Notes: generated by a model not told the origin, from the sequence alone. Shown: positions 33,639 to 42,345, counted from the first letter of the stretch. The stretch: 64,000 bases of DNA from Plesiocystis pacifica SIR-1 (GCF_000170895.1 NZ_ABCS01000009.1:62001-126000); one strand, 5' to 3'. Translations and numbers: made by a program.

Positions 33639-34982
33639 GTGCTCACCTCTCTCCACACCCGCGGCGTGGGACCTATCGCCGAGATGACGCTCGAGTTTGG
33701 GCCGCGGCTCAACGTGCTCACGGGGGACAACGGCTTGGGCAAGACCTTCGTGCTCGACCTGATCTGGTGGGTGCTGACGGGGAGCTGGGCAGGGCCCATC
33801 GCGTTGCCCGGCAACAAGAGCGCGAGCTTGAGCTATCGGACGGTAGAGGCGGCGGGTCGGCGGTCGAGCGGACAGGCGAGCGCCGTGGCCGTCGCCCCAG
33901 CGCTCGATTTTGGCGTCTACGACGACGCCCTCCACTACGACTCGAAGTTTGACGCGGGTGAGCAGCGGTGGCGCTGGGACTCTGTCCGGGGCCGCGCCCC
34001 CTTGGGCTCGGTCGTGTACATCGGGGCGGATCGGCGGGCCAGCTTCGTCCACGGACGCAATCGCTTTCCCAGCTCGTTCCCCGAATCTGCTCGTCCCGAA
34101 GGGGATGCGTTTCGTTTCGTCGGCAGGGAGTTGTGGGATGGGAAGAGCGGTCCTTCGAGTCAATTTTTGTGCAATGGCCTGATTCGGGATCTCGCGGCGT
34201 GGCAACGCTTGCGCCCCGACCCTGATGGGCCGGACCCCTTCGAGATCTTTTCGGCGGTGCTGCGGGTCTTGTCTGCACCCGACACGACTCCGCTCGAGCT
34301 CGGCAAGGCGCGGAGGGTCTTTCTCGACGATTCCCGAGAGATTCCGACCCTGGTCACGCCCTGGGAAGCCGAGCCAGTGCCCATCACCCTCGCGGCGGCT
34401 GGGGTTCGACGGATCCTCGAGCTGAGCTACTTGCTGGTGTGGACCTGGCTCGAGCGCCTCGAGTACGAGAAGATCACGGGGCAAGAGCCTTCGAGGCTGT
34501 TGTTCGTGCTCGTCGACGAGCCAGAGCAACACCTCCATCCGCGCTGGCAACGAGCGATCTTGCCGGCCCTCGAGGCTGTCGCCAAGGAGCTCGATCCGCA
34601 CCTGCAGGTGCAGATGTTCGTCACGACGCACTCGCCGTTGGTGCTGGCGTCGGGGGAGACCCTGGTCGAGCCCGCCAAGGATCGCTTGTTTCACTTCGGT
34701 GTTGACGCCGGAGCGCCAGAGCTCGAAGAGCTCGAGTGGGTCAAGCAAGGAGACGCCGTGGGCTGGCTGACTTCGGAGGTGTTTGGCCTCGACAGCGGCG
34801 GATCCCGCGAGGCCGAGCGCGCGATGCGGCACGCGAAGATGTTCATGAACGGGCGCCTCGAACAGCTACCGGTAGAGCTTCGGAGCGCCAACGCCATCGA
34901 CGCAGAGCTTCGGCGAGTGTTGGCGCCGAGTGACCCGTTTTGGGTGCAGTGGTTTGTGCACGATGACGAGGCGCCGGAGTGA
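33639..34982 (+). CDS. AAA/ABC-type ATPase, probable defence-associated
   Basis: 447 residues from GTG 33639, with TACACT 6 nt upstream; the frame is open further back but reads like non-coding DNA. Walker A is GDNGLGKT (residues 29-36), Walker B is LLFVLVDEPEQHLHP, and the switch region is FVTTHSPLVL. The layout matches the AAA_15/AAA_21 SMC-like ATPases found in OLD and Septu-type systems. The stop overlaps the start of an HNH-like gene as GTGA, a translationally coupled pair. Codons here use clearly more A and T than in flanking genes, which suggests horizontal acquisition. Function as an anti-phage ATPase is inferred. Confidence 0.85.
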   Translation: MLTSLHTRGVGPIAEMTLEFGPRLNVLTGDNGLGKTFVLDLIWWVLTGSWAGPIALPGNKSASLSYRTVEAAGRRSSGQASAVAVAPALDFGVYDDALHYDSKFDAGEQRWRWDSVRGRAPLGSVVYIGADRRASFVHGRNRFPSSFPESARPEGDAFRFVGRELWDGKSGPSSQFLCNGLIRDLAAWQRLRPDPDGPDPFEIFSAVLRVLSAPDTTPLELGKARRVFLDDSREIPTLVTPWEAEPVPITLAAAGVRRILELSYLLVWTWLERLEYEKITGQEPSRLLFVLVDEPEQHLHPRWQRAILPALEAVAKELDPHLQVQMFVTTHSPLVLASGETLVEPAKDRLFHFGVDAGAPELEELEWVKQGDAVGWLTSEVFGLDSGGSREAERAMRHAKMFMNGRLEQLPVELRSANAIDAELRRVLAPSDPFWVQWFVHDDEAPE

Positions 34983-35662
34983 TCCCGGTCGAGCGACAGC
35001 TCGAACCGCCGAGCTTCGAGGCCGACGTTCGAGACAGGGGTCGACGGTGGCTCGAAAAGACGGCTGCCCGCGGAACGAACCGCAGACCCCCCAATTAGTG
35101 GAGCGCGTGCGAGGGCGACTTGCGCGAAGTGTTTCGAGGGCGCTGTGGATGGGCTGCGATCCGCATCTCGAGCGGCCATGTGGAGCACTGGGTCAGTCAG
35201 ACGAAGTGCCTCGAACCAGGTGGGAATCCCTCGCTCATCTACGAGTGGACGAACTACCGCTACGCGATGCCCGAGCTCAACAGCTCAAAGGGTGAACGGC
35301 CCGACTTGCTCGATCCCTATGACGTGCAGGCCGCCGGTTGGTTTCGACTTCGACTTCCGAGCTTGGAAGTCGAGCTACTGACCGAAGCCGTTCCCGAGCC
35401 GCACCGAACTCGCGCAGAGGCGACGATGAGGAGGTTCAAGCTCGCAGACAACCCCAAGATCGTGCGCTTGCGGAGGGGCTACCTGCTCAACTATCAAAGC
35501 GGCGATGTGACGCTCCGTTTCCTCCGCGAGCACGATCCCATGTTGGCGATGGCGCTCGAGGAGTTGTTCAGCGCAGACGAAGAGGCACTGTCGGTCGTCC
35601 AGCGGGGCTTTCGGGCCAAGCTCGCTCGAAGTCGTCATATGGCTGGAGCCACGACGCCGTGA
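34979..35662 (+). pseudogene. HNH-like nuclease partner, interrupted by an in-frame amber codon
   Basis: The frame starts at GTG 34979, overlapping the ATPase stop, and runs 228 codons to 35662, but codon 40 is TAG (35096-35098). Reading is in the same frame on both sides, so this is a point change and not a frameshift. The sequence around it, RRPPN-stop-WSACEGDLREVF, corresponds to a PPYW-type motif in homologous ATPase-linked nucleases as I recall them, so a Tyr codon (TAC or TAT) has become TAG. Downstream, GHVEHWVS, YEWTNYRYAMPELNSSKG and the C-terminal helices carry the HNH-like residues. It may be dead, rescued by readthrough, or restarted at TTG 35120. Confidence 0.75.
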
Positions 35663-35686
35663 GCGCTGCGCCGGCATGCAGCGACA

Positions 35687-36181
35687 TCAGCCGTCCTCGT
35701 CTGAATACTCGGGATAGTCGATCGCCAAGATCACGAGCTCGAGGTCGCCCTTGGGCCGCTGGACCTCGACGTCGTCGCCCACTTCTCGCCCGAGCAGGGC
35801 CCGGCCAAAGGGCGAGTTGACGCTGATCTTGCCGTCTTTGACGTCGAACTCGTCGCTGCCCACGAGCTGCCAGCGCTTTTGCTCGCCGGCCTCGTCCTCG
35901 ACCGTGACCCAGGCGCCAAAGTGCACCTTGCCGTCGGCCGGGGCCCCGCGCACGACGGTGAGCTCCTTCAGGCGTTTGTTGAGCCAGCGGACCCGGCGAT
36001 CGATCTCCCGCAGGCGCCGCTTGCCGTACTGGTACTCCGCGTTCTCGCTGCGGTCGCCGAGGGCAGCCGCGGCGGCGACCTCGTCGGTCACGCGGGGCCG
36101 CTCGACCTTCCACAGCTCCTCGAGCTCGGCCTTGAGCTTCGCGTAGCCGAAGGGCGTGATCTTTTTGTCGAGGGCTGCCAT
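35687..36181 (-). CDS. greB: GreA/GreB-family transcription elongation factor
   Basis: 164 residues from the ATG at 36181; a longer frame upstream is non-coding in character. The N-terminal coiled coil is clear (ITPFGYAKLKAELEELW, AAAALGDRSENAEYQYGKRRLREIDRRVRWLNKRL) with the acidic tip residues in GDRSENAEY that reach the RNA polymerase active site. The C-terminal domain includes NSPFGRALLGREVGDDVEV. It rescues backtracked polymerase by stimulating RNA cleavage. The pattern of basic residues and the phrase SENAEYQYGKRRLREID favour GreB over GreA. Confidence 0.9.
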   Translation of the reverse strand: MAALDKKITPFGYAKLKAELEELWKVERPRVTDEVAAAAALGDRSENAEYQYGKRRLREIDRRVRWLNKRLKELTVVRGAPADGKVHFGAWVTVEDEAGEQKRWQLVGSDEFDVKDGKISVNSPFGRALLGREVGDDVEVQRPKGDLELVILAIDYPEYSDEDG

Positions 36182-36359
36182 GGCTTCGGGTCGCTCAGGG
36201 TAAACGAGGCGGACACCGAGGCACCAGACCGGTGGGACGGCTGGACCGCGAATTCGTGCACGAGGACGCCTTTGGCGGCGCGTGCAGAGCGTGGCAAACG
36301 CACGCACGGCGCAGCTCCTTCGCGGTGACTTTTTCGCTAGCGCTCGTATGGTCTGAGCG

Positions 36360-36773
36360 ATGTCGCCGCTGAGCCCCCGCAAGCTCGACCCCTACTCCCA
36401 CGAGCGCCTCCAGAGCCTGTTCCTCTTGGTGTTCGAGTCGGTCCGCCAGGGGCAGCGGGCGATCGCCAGCGAGGCCCACGGGCGCTTCATGGTCGCCTTC
36501 GACAGCCACATGGGCCAGGAGGAGGAGGTCCTGTTCCCGGTCTATGTCGACGCCGGGGCGACGCCCGGAGAGGTCGAGGCCCGGGCCCGCGAGGTCGAGG
36601 ACCTGCGCCGTCAGCACGGGCAGCTGCGGGCCTTGGCGGGCGAGATCGCCGTGCGCCTGCGCGAGGGCCAGGCCGACATCGACCTGCTCACGCGCTTCGA
36701 GCTCGACTGGGCTCGCCACGACGACGCCGAGGCCTCGGGCTTCCACGCGTGGTGCGACGCGTCGGGTCGCTAG
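36360..36773 (+). CDS. Hemerythrin HHE-domain protein
   Basis: 137 residues, a stand-alone four-helix HHE cation-binding domain. Di-iron ligand candidates appear in order: His in YSHERLQ, His and Glu in FDSHMGQEEEVLFPVY, His in RRQHGQLRAL, and His in WARHDDAEASGFHAW. Such proteins bind O2 or NO or help repair iron centres in the cytoplasm. A -10-like TATGGT lies just upstream of the ATG. It is convergent with the phospholipase D gene, with 3 bp between the stops. Confidence 0.85.
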   Translation: MSPLSPRKLDPYSHERLQSLFLLVFESVRQGQRAIASEAHGRFMVAFDSHMGQEEEVLFPVYVDAGATPGEVEARAREVEDLRRQHGQLRALAGEIAVRLREGQADIDLLTRFELDWARHDDAEASGFHAWCDASGR

Positions 36774-36776
36774 CCG

Positions 36777-38960
36777 TCAAGAGTAGAGCGCCCCGGGCCA
36801 CAGCTTGCCCACGACCGCTCGCTGGGCCCGCTCGCGCGCCCAGTACTCCGAGCCCGGGTCCAGGCGGACGCTGCCCGCGATGAGCTCGCGCAGCTGATCT
36901 TCGAGGGCCGTGGTGAACGCCCGGTCCCGGACCACGACGTTGGCCTCGCTCTCCCAAAAGCTCGCCGTCGCGTCGAGGTTGGCCGAGCCGATCGTGCACA
37001 GCTCGCCGTCGACGCAGACGAGCTTGGCGTGCACGTAGGGGCGCACGCAGCCGCCCCGGGCGACGACCCGCGCCGAGGGCTTGGTCTGAAACTCGTAGAC
37101 CTCCACGCCGGCCTGCATCAGCGGCTCGAGCCGAGCTTTGACCATGTGCTCGAACAAGGTCCGGTAGATCGGGGCGGGGAACAGGCTGCCGTCAAAGCGG
37201 CGCGCCGCGGCGTTGCCGGTCAGCAGCTCGACGCGGACCCCACGGGCGAGCAGCCGCTCGATCGCCCGCTCGAGGGTCGAGACGATCGGGAAGTCGTTGA
37301 CGATGTAGACGTGGTCCTCGGCGACCTCGAGCATGGCCTCGTACATGGCGAGGCCGTTGGCGTCGACGAGGCCCCGGTGGACGACGAAGCGCGCCGCGCA
37401 GCCGCTGCCGGGCTCGAGCGGTGGACACGGGGCCGGCGCCTCGCTCGGCTCGGCCCCGCCGGCCTCGGCCCAGGTGTCGAGGAAGCAGCGGCGAATGTCG
37501 GCGACCACGGGGCCCGCGAGCTCGAGGTGGGCGTCGAGCCAGGGGATCCGGGAGTGGTTGGTGTAGTCGTGGATCGCGACCTCGTCGAAGCCGAAGTAGT
37601 ACTCGTCGTCGGCGTTGCGGCCCGAGACCAGCGCGCGGCAGCCGTCGATGACGACCAGCTTGCGATGGTCGCGGCCCTTGAGGCGCTCGACGTCGAGGTC
37701 GCGGCGGCCTTCGATGGGGCTGAGCGCGAGGACTTCGATGTTCGCTTCGGCCTCGAGGGCCTGCAGCAGCGGGTTTCGACGCCCGAACACCTCCTGGTCG
37801 GAGTAGAGCGCGTCGACCATGACCCGGACCTCGACCCCGGCGCGGGCGCGCTGGATCAGGCGCACGACGAGGGCGTCGGCGAAGCGACCCGGGCGCATGA
37901 TGTAGACCTGAAAGTGGACCGAGCGCTCGGCCTGGTCGATCAGCTCGAACAGGCGCTCGCGGGCGCGGCGGTTGTCGAGCTCGGCGACGGCCGCGTTGCC
38001 GTGGGTCGTGCGCGAGTCCGTCGCATGATCAAAGCGCCACTCGACGCGATCGGCCGCCGCCCGCTCGGCGCGGAAGGCCTCGGCCCAGCCTCGCTCGCGG
38101 GCCAGGCCGTCGCGCGCGAGCCCGGCCACGGCGGCCGCGGGGGGCAGCACGCTGACGTGCTCGAAGGCGCTGCGCGAGGCCGAAAAGCGCGGGGTGATCA
38201 CGGCGCAGACCGGGACCCCGCGGGCGTGGAGCTCGCGCAGCGCCGCGACCCCGAACAGCTCGCCGAGGTCGAGGCCGAGGCTCTCGATCCCGCGGTCGCT
38301 GGTCGCGTAGGTGGTGAGCGCGGCGCGGTCGAGGCGGGCGCGGGCGAGGGCGGCTCGGATCGCCGCCTCGCGCTCGGCCTCGGCGACGTCGAAGTAGGCG
38401 AGGTCGAAGCCGGCGCGGTCGAGGCCGCGGACGAGCTCGAGGACCTCGCGGGTGTCCGCGCCGTCGTTGGTCTCGAGCAAGAGCTCGGCGTCGACGAAGA
38501 TCAGCGGGCGCGGGCCGGCGACGTGGACCCAGGCGCTCCCGAGGAGCTCGCGGGCGACCCCGTCGAGCTCGACGCTGGCTCGGTAGATGCCGGGCTCGGG
38601 CGCCCGGACCATGGCCAGCAAGCGCGGGCCTCGGCCGATCTCGAGCTCGGCGACGACGGTGTCGTCGAGCTTGAAGGTGGCCTTTCCGGCGAGGCGCCCC
38701 GGGAGCCCGAGCTCGGCCTCGAGCGCGAGCCACTCGCCGGGGGAGGTCAGGTGATCGCGGGCGAGGCCGCCGAGCAAGCGGCGCAGGGAGGCGCCCCGGG
38801 ACCAACGCTCGAGGGTCGAGCTGACCTGCTCGACGGCGCCGTCGAGGAGCGAGCCGACGTCCCGCTGGGGCGGGCCCTCGCTCTGGCCTTGTGCATCGCG
38901 GAGCAGGCCGGCCAAGACCTTGCGCAACCCCTCCCGCTCCGTTCGCCCGTCCCGCGCCAT
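36777..38960 (-). CDS. Phospholipase D-family protein with two HKD motifs
   Basis: 727 residues. Residues about 330-720 hold two PLD catalytic units: GRDHRKLVVIDGCRALVSGRNADDEYYF and VRPYVHAKLVCVDGELCTIGSANLDATASFW, each with H-x-K-x4-D, so a cardiolipin-synthase-like phosphatidyltransferase or phosphodiesterase. Residues about 100-310 form an N-terminal domain (KATFKLDDTVVAELEIG, PLIFVDAELLLETNDG) that resembles the PLD-neighbour phosphatase-like (LNS2/DUF2183-type) domain, a tentative call. No signal peptide. Repeat A lies 11 bp upstream of the start codon, inside the likely 5' region. Confidence 0.9.
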   Translation of the reverse strand: MARDGRTEREGLRKVLAGLLRDAQGQSEGPPQRDVGSLLDGAVEQVSSTLERWSRGASLRRLLGGLARDHLTSPGEWLALEAELGLPGRLAGKATFKLDDTVVAELEIGRGPRLLAMVRAPEPGIYRASVELDGVARELLGSAWVHVAGPRPLIFVDAELLLETNDGADTREVLELVRGLDRAGFDLAYFDVAEAEREAAIRAALARARLDRAALTTYATSDRGIESLGLDLGELFGVAALRELHARGVPVCAVITPRFSASRSAFEHVSVLPPAAAVAGLARDGLARERGWAEAFRAERAAADRVEWRFDHATDSRTTHGNAAVAELDNRRARERLFELIDQAERSVHFQVYIMRPGRFADALVVRLIQRARAGVEVRVMVDALYSDQEVFGRRNPLLQALEAEANIEVLALSPIEGRRDLDVERLKGRDHRKLVVIDGCRALVSGRNADDEYYFGFDEVAIHDYTNHSRIPWLDAHLELAGPVVADIRRCFLDTWAEAGGAEPSEAPAPCPPLEPGSGCAARFVVHRGLVDANGLAMYEAMLEVAEDHVYIVNDFPIVSTLERAIERLLARGVRVELLTGNAAARRFDGSLFPAPIYRTLFEHMVKARLEPLMQAGVEVYEFQTKPSARVVARGGCVRPYVHAKLVCVDGELCTIGSANLDATASFWESEANVVVRDRAFTTALEDQLRELIAGSVRLDPGSEYWARERAQRAVVGKLWPGALYS

Positions 38961-38971
38961 CGGGATCAGCC

Positions 38972-39071
38972 TAGCAGTCGCCCACCCCGGCCGCGCCGGG
39001 ACCCATGATCCACGAAAGTATCGTCCACGGACTCAGCTGGCGTTGAACCCGTGGGCGGCTGCCTTTCTCGG
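38972..39071 (-). repeat. Repeat A, copy 3 (100 bp, alone)
   Basis: Reverse-complement copy of the 100-bp unit at 22221-22420, differing by a few bases. It is flanked on the left by CTAGCAG and on the right by CGGTAGGCGCTCTAGC, where the B repeat seems to have been lost leaving only its first bases (AGG). It fills the spacer between the membrane protein gene and the phospholipase D gene, both on the minus strand. Confidence 0.9.
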
Positions 39072-39079
39072 TAGGCGCT

Positions 39080-39838
39080 CTAGCTCGCTTCGCCCCGGTT
39101 CGCCCGATCTGCTCGATCATGAAGCAGCCACGCGAAGGTGCTCAGGTGCCCCCACAGCGCCAGGGGCACGAGCACGGCGGGCAGGTAGACGAAGGGCAGG
39201 TAGGTCACCCACACGTTGGGCGGATCGGTGACGATGCGCTGCATCGGCCCGGGCATGCACATCACGGCGACGACGATCACGTTGACCAGCAGGCCGATGC
39301 CGACGAGGTTGTAGGCCCACACCGCGGCCCGCGGGGGCTCTTTGCCGGCGCGCTCTCGGGACCACAGCCACAGGCCGAGGGCCAGGGCGAGCGCGCCGGT
39401 GACGATGTCGAAGTTGCGGCCGTCGAAGCTCATCGGCGCGGGCATGACGGACTCGACAAAGGCGCGGTGCATGACCAGCTCGAGGGGCAGGCGAAAGCAC
39501 TGGAGCAGGACCGTCGCCCACAGCGGGGCGGCGACGATGGCCCGGCGCGAGCGGGGCACGGCGACCACGGCGATGACCCCGGCGGCGGCGATCCACAGCA
39601 GGATCATCAGCGGCGGCGGGAAGGCTTCGCTGTGGAACACGCCGGCGAGGGACAGGCCGCCAGCGACGACCATCCAGGCGGCGAGGGCCCCGAGCACGGG
39701 GCGGACCGAGCGGGGCGAGAGGGCGCCGGTGCGGGCGGCGAGGCGCAGCCAGGCGACGAGGCCGGTGAGGGTGCCGGCGACCACCGCGATGAAGGCGACG
39801 ACCAGGAAGGTGGAGGCGGTGAAGTCGGGGGTGCTCAT
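39080..39838 (-). CDS. Integral membrane protein, HxlR-regulated
   Basis: 252 residues with about six to seven transmembrane segments (FLVVAFIAVVAGTLTGLVAWL, VLGALAAWMVVAGGLSLAGVF, LMILLWIAAAGVIAVVAV, IVTGALALALGLWLW, NLVGIGLLVNVIVVAVMC, FVYLPAVLVPLALWGHL). No transporter or enzyme family is recognised. Short motif CFRLPLELVMHRAF is conserved-looking. It is divergent from an HxlR-type regulator with a palindromic operator in the 43-bp gap, so expression is probably derepressed by a small molecule. The stop lies 8 bp from repeat A. Confidence 0.75.
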   Translation of the reverse strand: MSTPDFTASTFLVVAFIAVVAGTLTGLVAWLRLAARTGALSPRSVRPVLGALAAWMVVAGGLSLAGVFHSEAFPPPLMILLWIAAAGVIAVVAVPRSRRAIVAAPLWATVLLQCFRLPLELVMHRAFVESVMPAPMSFDGRNFDIVTGALALALGLWLWSRERAGKEPPRAAVWAYNLVGIGLLVNVIVVAVMCMPGPMQRIVTDPPNVWVTYLPFVYLPAVLVPLALWGHLSTFAWLLHDRADRANRGEAS

Positions 39839-39842
39839 GGCG

Positions 39843-39880
39843 CTTTACTTTTAAATAGCAGTTGCTATGGTTAAGTAAAG
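39843..39880. promoter_or_regulatory. 38-bp palindromic operator shared by membrane protein and HxlR gene
   Basis: The whole gap between the divergent start codons is one interrupted palindrome: CTTTACTT (39843-39850) pairs with AAGTAAAG (39873-39880) and, inside, ATAGCA (39855-39860) with TGCTAT (39863-39868). It is AT-rich and includes the -10 region of both promoters. Binding of the HxlR dimer here would repress both genes. Confidence 0.75.
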
Positions 39881-39881
39881 T

Positions 39882-40511
39882 ATGAGCGAGCGCAGAAGCT
39901 ACCGCCAGCTGTGCGCGCTGGCACGCGCCCTCGACGTGGTCGGGGAGCGCTGGACCCTGCTGATCGTCCGCAACCTGCTCGTCGGCCCGCAGCGCTACTC
40001 GGAGCTGATGGCGGGGCTGCCGGGGATCACCACCAACTTGCTGGCCAAGCGCCTCGAGCAGCTGCAGGCCGACGGCCTGGTCATCCGGGAGCCCAGCGCG
40101 GGGCGGACCCGGGTCTACGCCCTGAGCGAGGCCGGCCGCGCCCTCGAGCCCGCGCTCTTGGCCCTCGCGGGCTGGGCCGAAGCGCACGCCGGCCCCGTCG
40201 CGCGGCCGGGAGATCTGGACAGGCGCCTGCGCTGGGGCCTGCTGGCCATGCGTCGCCGCTACCGAGGGGGCTTCGAGGGCTGCGTGGTCCTCGAGGTCGA
40301 GGGGGGCCGAGGCGAGCGTCACGTGCTCGAGGCTGACGGCGAGACCCTCGAGATCCTCGAGCACCAACGCCGCGGGGCCGAGCTGACCCTGCGCGGACCA
40401 GAGCTGGGCCTGGGTCAGGTGCTGCTCACCGGCGCCGACCCAGACGCCCTCGGGGTCGAGGTCGAGGGCACCCGACGCGCGCTCCGACGTTTGATCCGCT
40501 CCGTCCGCTGA
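39882..40511 (+). CDS. HxlR-family transcriptional regulator
   Basis: 209 residues. Residues about 8-105 are the HxlR winged helix: CALARALDVVGERWTLLIVRNLLVGPQRYSELMAGLPGITTNLLAKRLEQLQADGLV and YALSEAGRALEPAL. An unusual C-terminal extension of about 95 residues (RWGLLAMRRRYRGGFEGCVVLEVEGGRGERHVLE) resembles the sterol-carrier-like sensor tail found on some HxlR proteins. It starts 2 bp after a palindromic operator and is divergent from a membrane protein gene, which it probably controls together with itself. Confidence 0.92.
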   Translation: MSERRSYRQLCALARALDVVGERWTLLIVRNLLVGPQRYSELMAGLPGITTNLLAKRLEQLQADGLVIREPSAGRTRVYALSEAGRALEPALLALAGWAEAHAGPVARPGDLDRRLRWGLLAMRRRYRGGFEGCVVLEVEGGRGERHVLEADGETLEILEHQRRGAELTLRGPELGLGQVLLTGADPDALGVEVEGTRRALRRLIRSVR

Positions 40512-40635
40512 GCACCGCGCTCGGATTGGTGCAATCGCCGCAGTGGCCCACCTCACCATCTGCGGGCGGGCCGCGCAGATGTGTGCGGTTGCCGCCCGCT
40601 TTGGCCCGAGCTCGGCTGGGGTAAGGTGCGGCTTC

Positions 40636-42345
40636 GTGGGTCGGGACGTCACGAGGCTCGCACACGCCGACGCGCAGCTCGACGCCTGGCGAGCCCTGAT
40701 CGCGCGGCGCTTGCTCTCGTTGCTGGCGGGCGCGGGCGGGGTGCTGATGCTGGTGTTCGCCTCGACCCTGACCCCGGTCAGCCTGGCGGTCGGCCTGCTG
40801 TCCACGGGCGCGCTGGCCGGCGTGGCGCTGTGGCAGCGGGTCCCCACCATGGTCCGCGGGGCGCTGCTCCTGCTGGTCCTGGCCTATGCCGGCGGGGTCA
40901 GCCTGCTCGTGGGCGCGGACGTGGGCGCGGGCATCCTCTACCTGTTCACGGGTCAGATCCTGGCCGTGGTGTTGCTCGGCTGGCGCGCGGGCATGGCTTA
41001 CCTGGTGTTCGGCGCGGGCCTGCTCGGCTTCGTGGCCTGGTCGCGGTGGGCCGACGTGGTCTTGGTGCCCGACGTCCCGCCGCCCCTCGAGCCCTGGGCC
41101 ATGCTCGGCGGCAACGCGGCCTCGCTGCTGATCCTCGGCAGCATCACGATCGTCAGCATCGCGTTTTTGATGGGCCGGCTGCGCGAGTCCCTCGCCGAGC
41201 AGACCGAGGCCCTCAACGAGCTCGAGCAGGCCCACGCGACCTTGCAGCAGGCCCAGGAGCAGCTGGTCAGCGCGGGCAAGATGGAGCTGCTCGGGCAGCT
41301 CGCCGGCGGCATCGCCCACGACATGAACAACGCCCTGACCGTGGTCCTCGGCGAGGCCGGGCTGCTCTACGACCAGGCGCCGGAGGAGGCCGAGGCGATC
41401 ACCGACGCGGTCGAGCACGCGAGCAGCCTGACCCGCCAGCTCCTCGCGATGGGCCGCCGCGAGGTCGTGCAGGTCCGACCCATCGCCCTGGCCTCGACCC
41501 TCGAGCGGGCGTGCGCGATGCTCCGGCGGACCCTGCCCAAGGACATCACCGTCGAGCTGTCCGTGGCCGAGCCCGCGGCCGTGCGCGCCGACCCCAACCA
41601 GATTCAGCAGCTCACCCTCAACCTCGGGACCAACGCCGCCCACGCCATGACCGAGGGCGGCGTGCTCCGGGTCCGGGTCGATCGCGCGGGCGAGCGGGCC
41701 GTGCTCGTGTTCGAGGACACGGGCAGCGGCATGGACGAGCTCACCCAGGCCAGGATCTTCGAGCCTTTCTTCACCACCAAGGCCGTGGGCATGGGCACCG
41801 GCCTGGGCCTGCCCTCGGTCCGCGGCATCGTCGAGTCGCTGGGCGGGCAGATCGAATGCCACAGCGCGCTCGGCGAGGGCACGCGCTTCGTCATCGAGCT
41901 CCCCGGCATCGAGCTGGCCGAGGTCGAGGGCAGCGGGGCGTCCATGGACGACGACGCTGCCCTGCGCCTCGACGGTCGCCGCGTGCTGGTCGTCGACGAC
42001 GACGTCCGCGTGCGCGCCGTGGTCACGGCCACCCTCGCCGGCGCGGGCGCTCGGGTCACGGACGCGGGCGACATCACCACGGCGCGGACCCTGGCCGAGC
42101 AGACCCAAGAGCCCTTCGAGCTGCTGTGGACCGACGTCGTCATGGCTGGCGGCGGGGGCGGGGAGCTCGTCGCGTGGTTCATCGAGCACAGCCCGAGCAC
42201 CCGGGTGCTGGTGTGCACGGGCTACTCCGACGACGAGGTCCTGCGCCGGGACGTGGCCCTGGGCCACTACACCCTGGTCAACAAGCCCTTCTCGCGGGGC
42301 GAGGCCCTGCGCGCGTGCGTGGACACCCTCGCCGTGAGCGCCTGA
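40636..42345 (+). CDS. Hybrid sensor histidine kinase with receiver domain
   Basis: 569 residues from GTG 40636, 8 nt after TAAGGT; the frame opens earlier but without such support. Residues about 15-190 have six predicted membrane helices and no periplasmic sensor domain. Then a coiled coil (EQTEALNELEQAHATLQQAQEQL), the phospho-acceptor His in GGIAHDMNNALT, the N box NLGTNAAHAM, and the ATP-binding FEDTGSGMD and GMGTGLGLPSVRG. A C-terminal receiver (VLVVDDDVRVRAVV, phospho-Asp in WTDVVMAGG, Lys in LVNKPF) makes it a hybrid kinase. No partner regulator is adjacent, so it may feed a phosphorelay elsewhere. Confidence 0.93.
   Translation: MGRDVTRLAHADAQLDAWRALIARRLLSLLAGAGGVLMLVFASTLTPVSLAVGLLSTGALAGVALWQRVPTMVRGALLLLVLAYAGGVSLLVGADVGAGILYLFTGQILAVVLLGWRAGMAYLVFGAGLLGFVAWSRWADVVLVPDVPPPLEPWAMLGGNAASLLILGSITIVSIAFLMGRLRESLAEQTEALNELEQAHATLQQAQEQLVSAGKMELLGQLAGGIAHDMNNALTVVLGEAGLLYDQAPEEAEAITDAVEHASSLTRQLLAMGRREVVQVRPIALASTLERACAMLRRTLPKDITVELSVAEPAAVRADPNQIQQLTLNLGTNAAHAMTEGGVLRVRVDRAGERAVLVFEDTGSGMDELTQARIFEPFFTTKAVGMGTGLGLPSVRGIVESLGGQIECHSALGEGTRFVIELPGIELAEVEGSGASMDDDAALRLDGRRVLVVDDDVRVRAVVTATLAGAGARVTDAGDITTARTLAEQTQEPFELLWTDVVMAGGGGGELVAWFIEHSPSTRVLVCTGYSDDEVLRRDVALGHYTLVNKPFSRGEALRACVDTLAVSA

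Noticed and set aside
34979..35662. Frameshift as cause of the split HNH-like gene
   Set aside because: Both parts are in the same frame and similarity continues directly through the TAG, so a single nonsense change explains the split.
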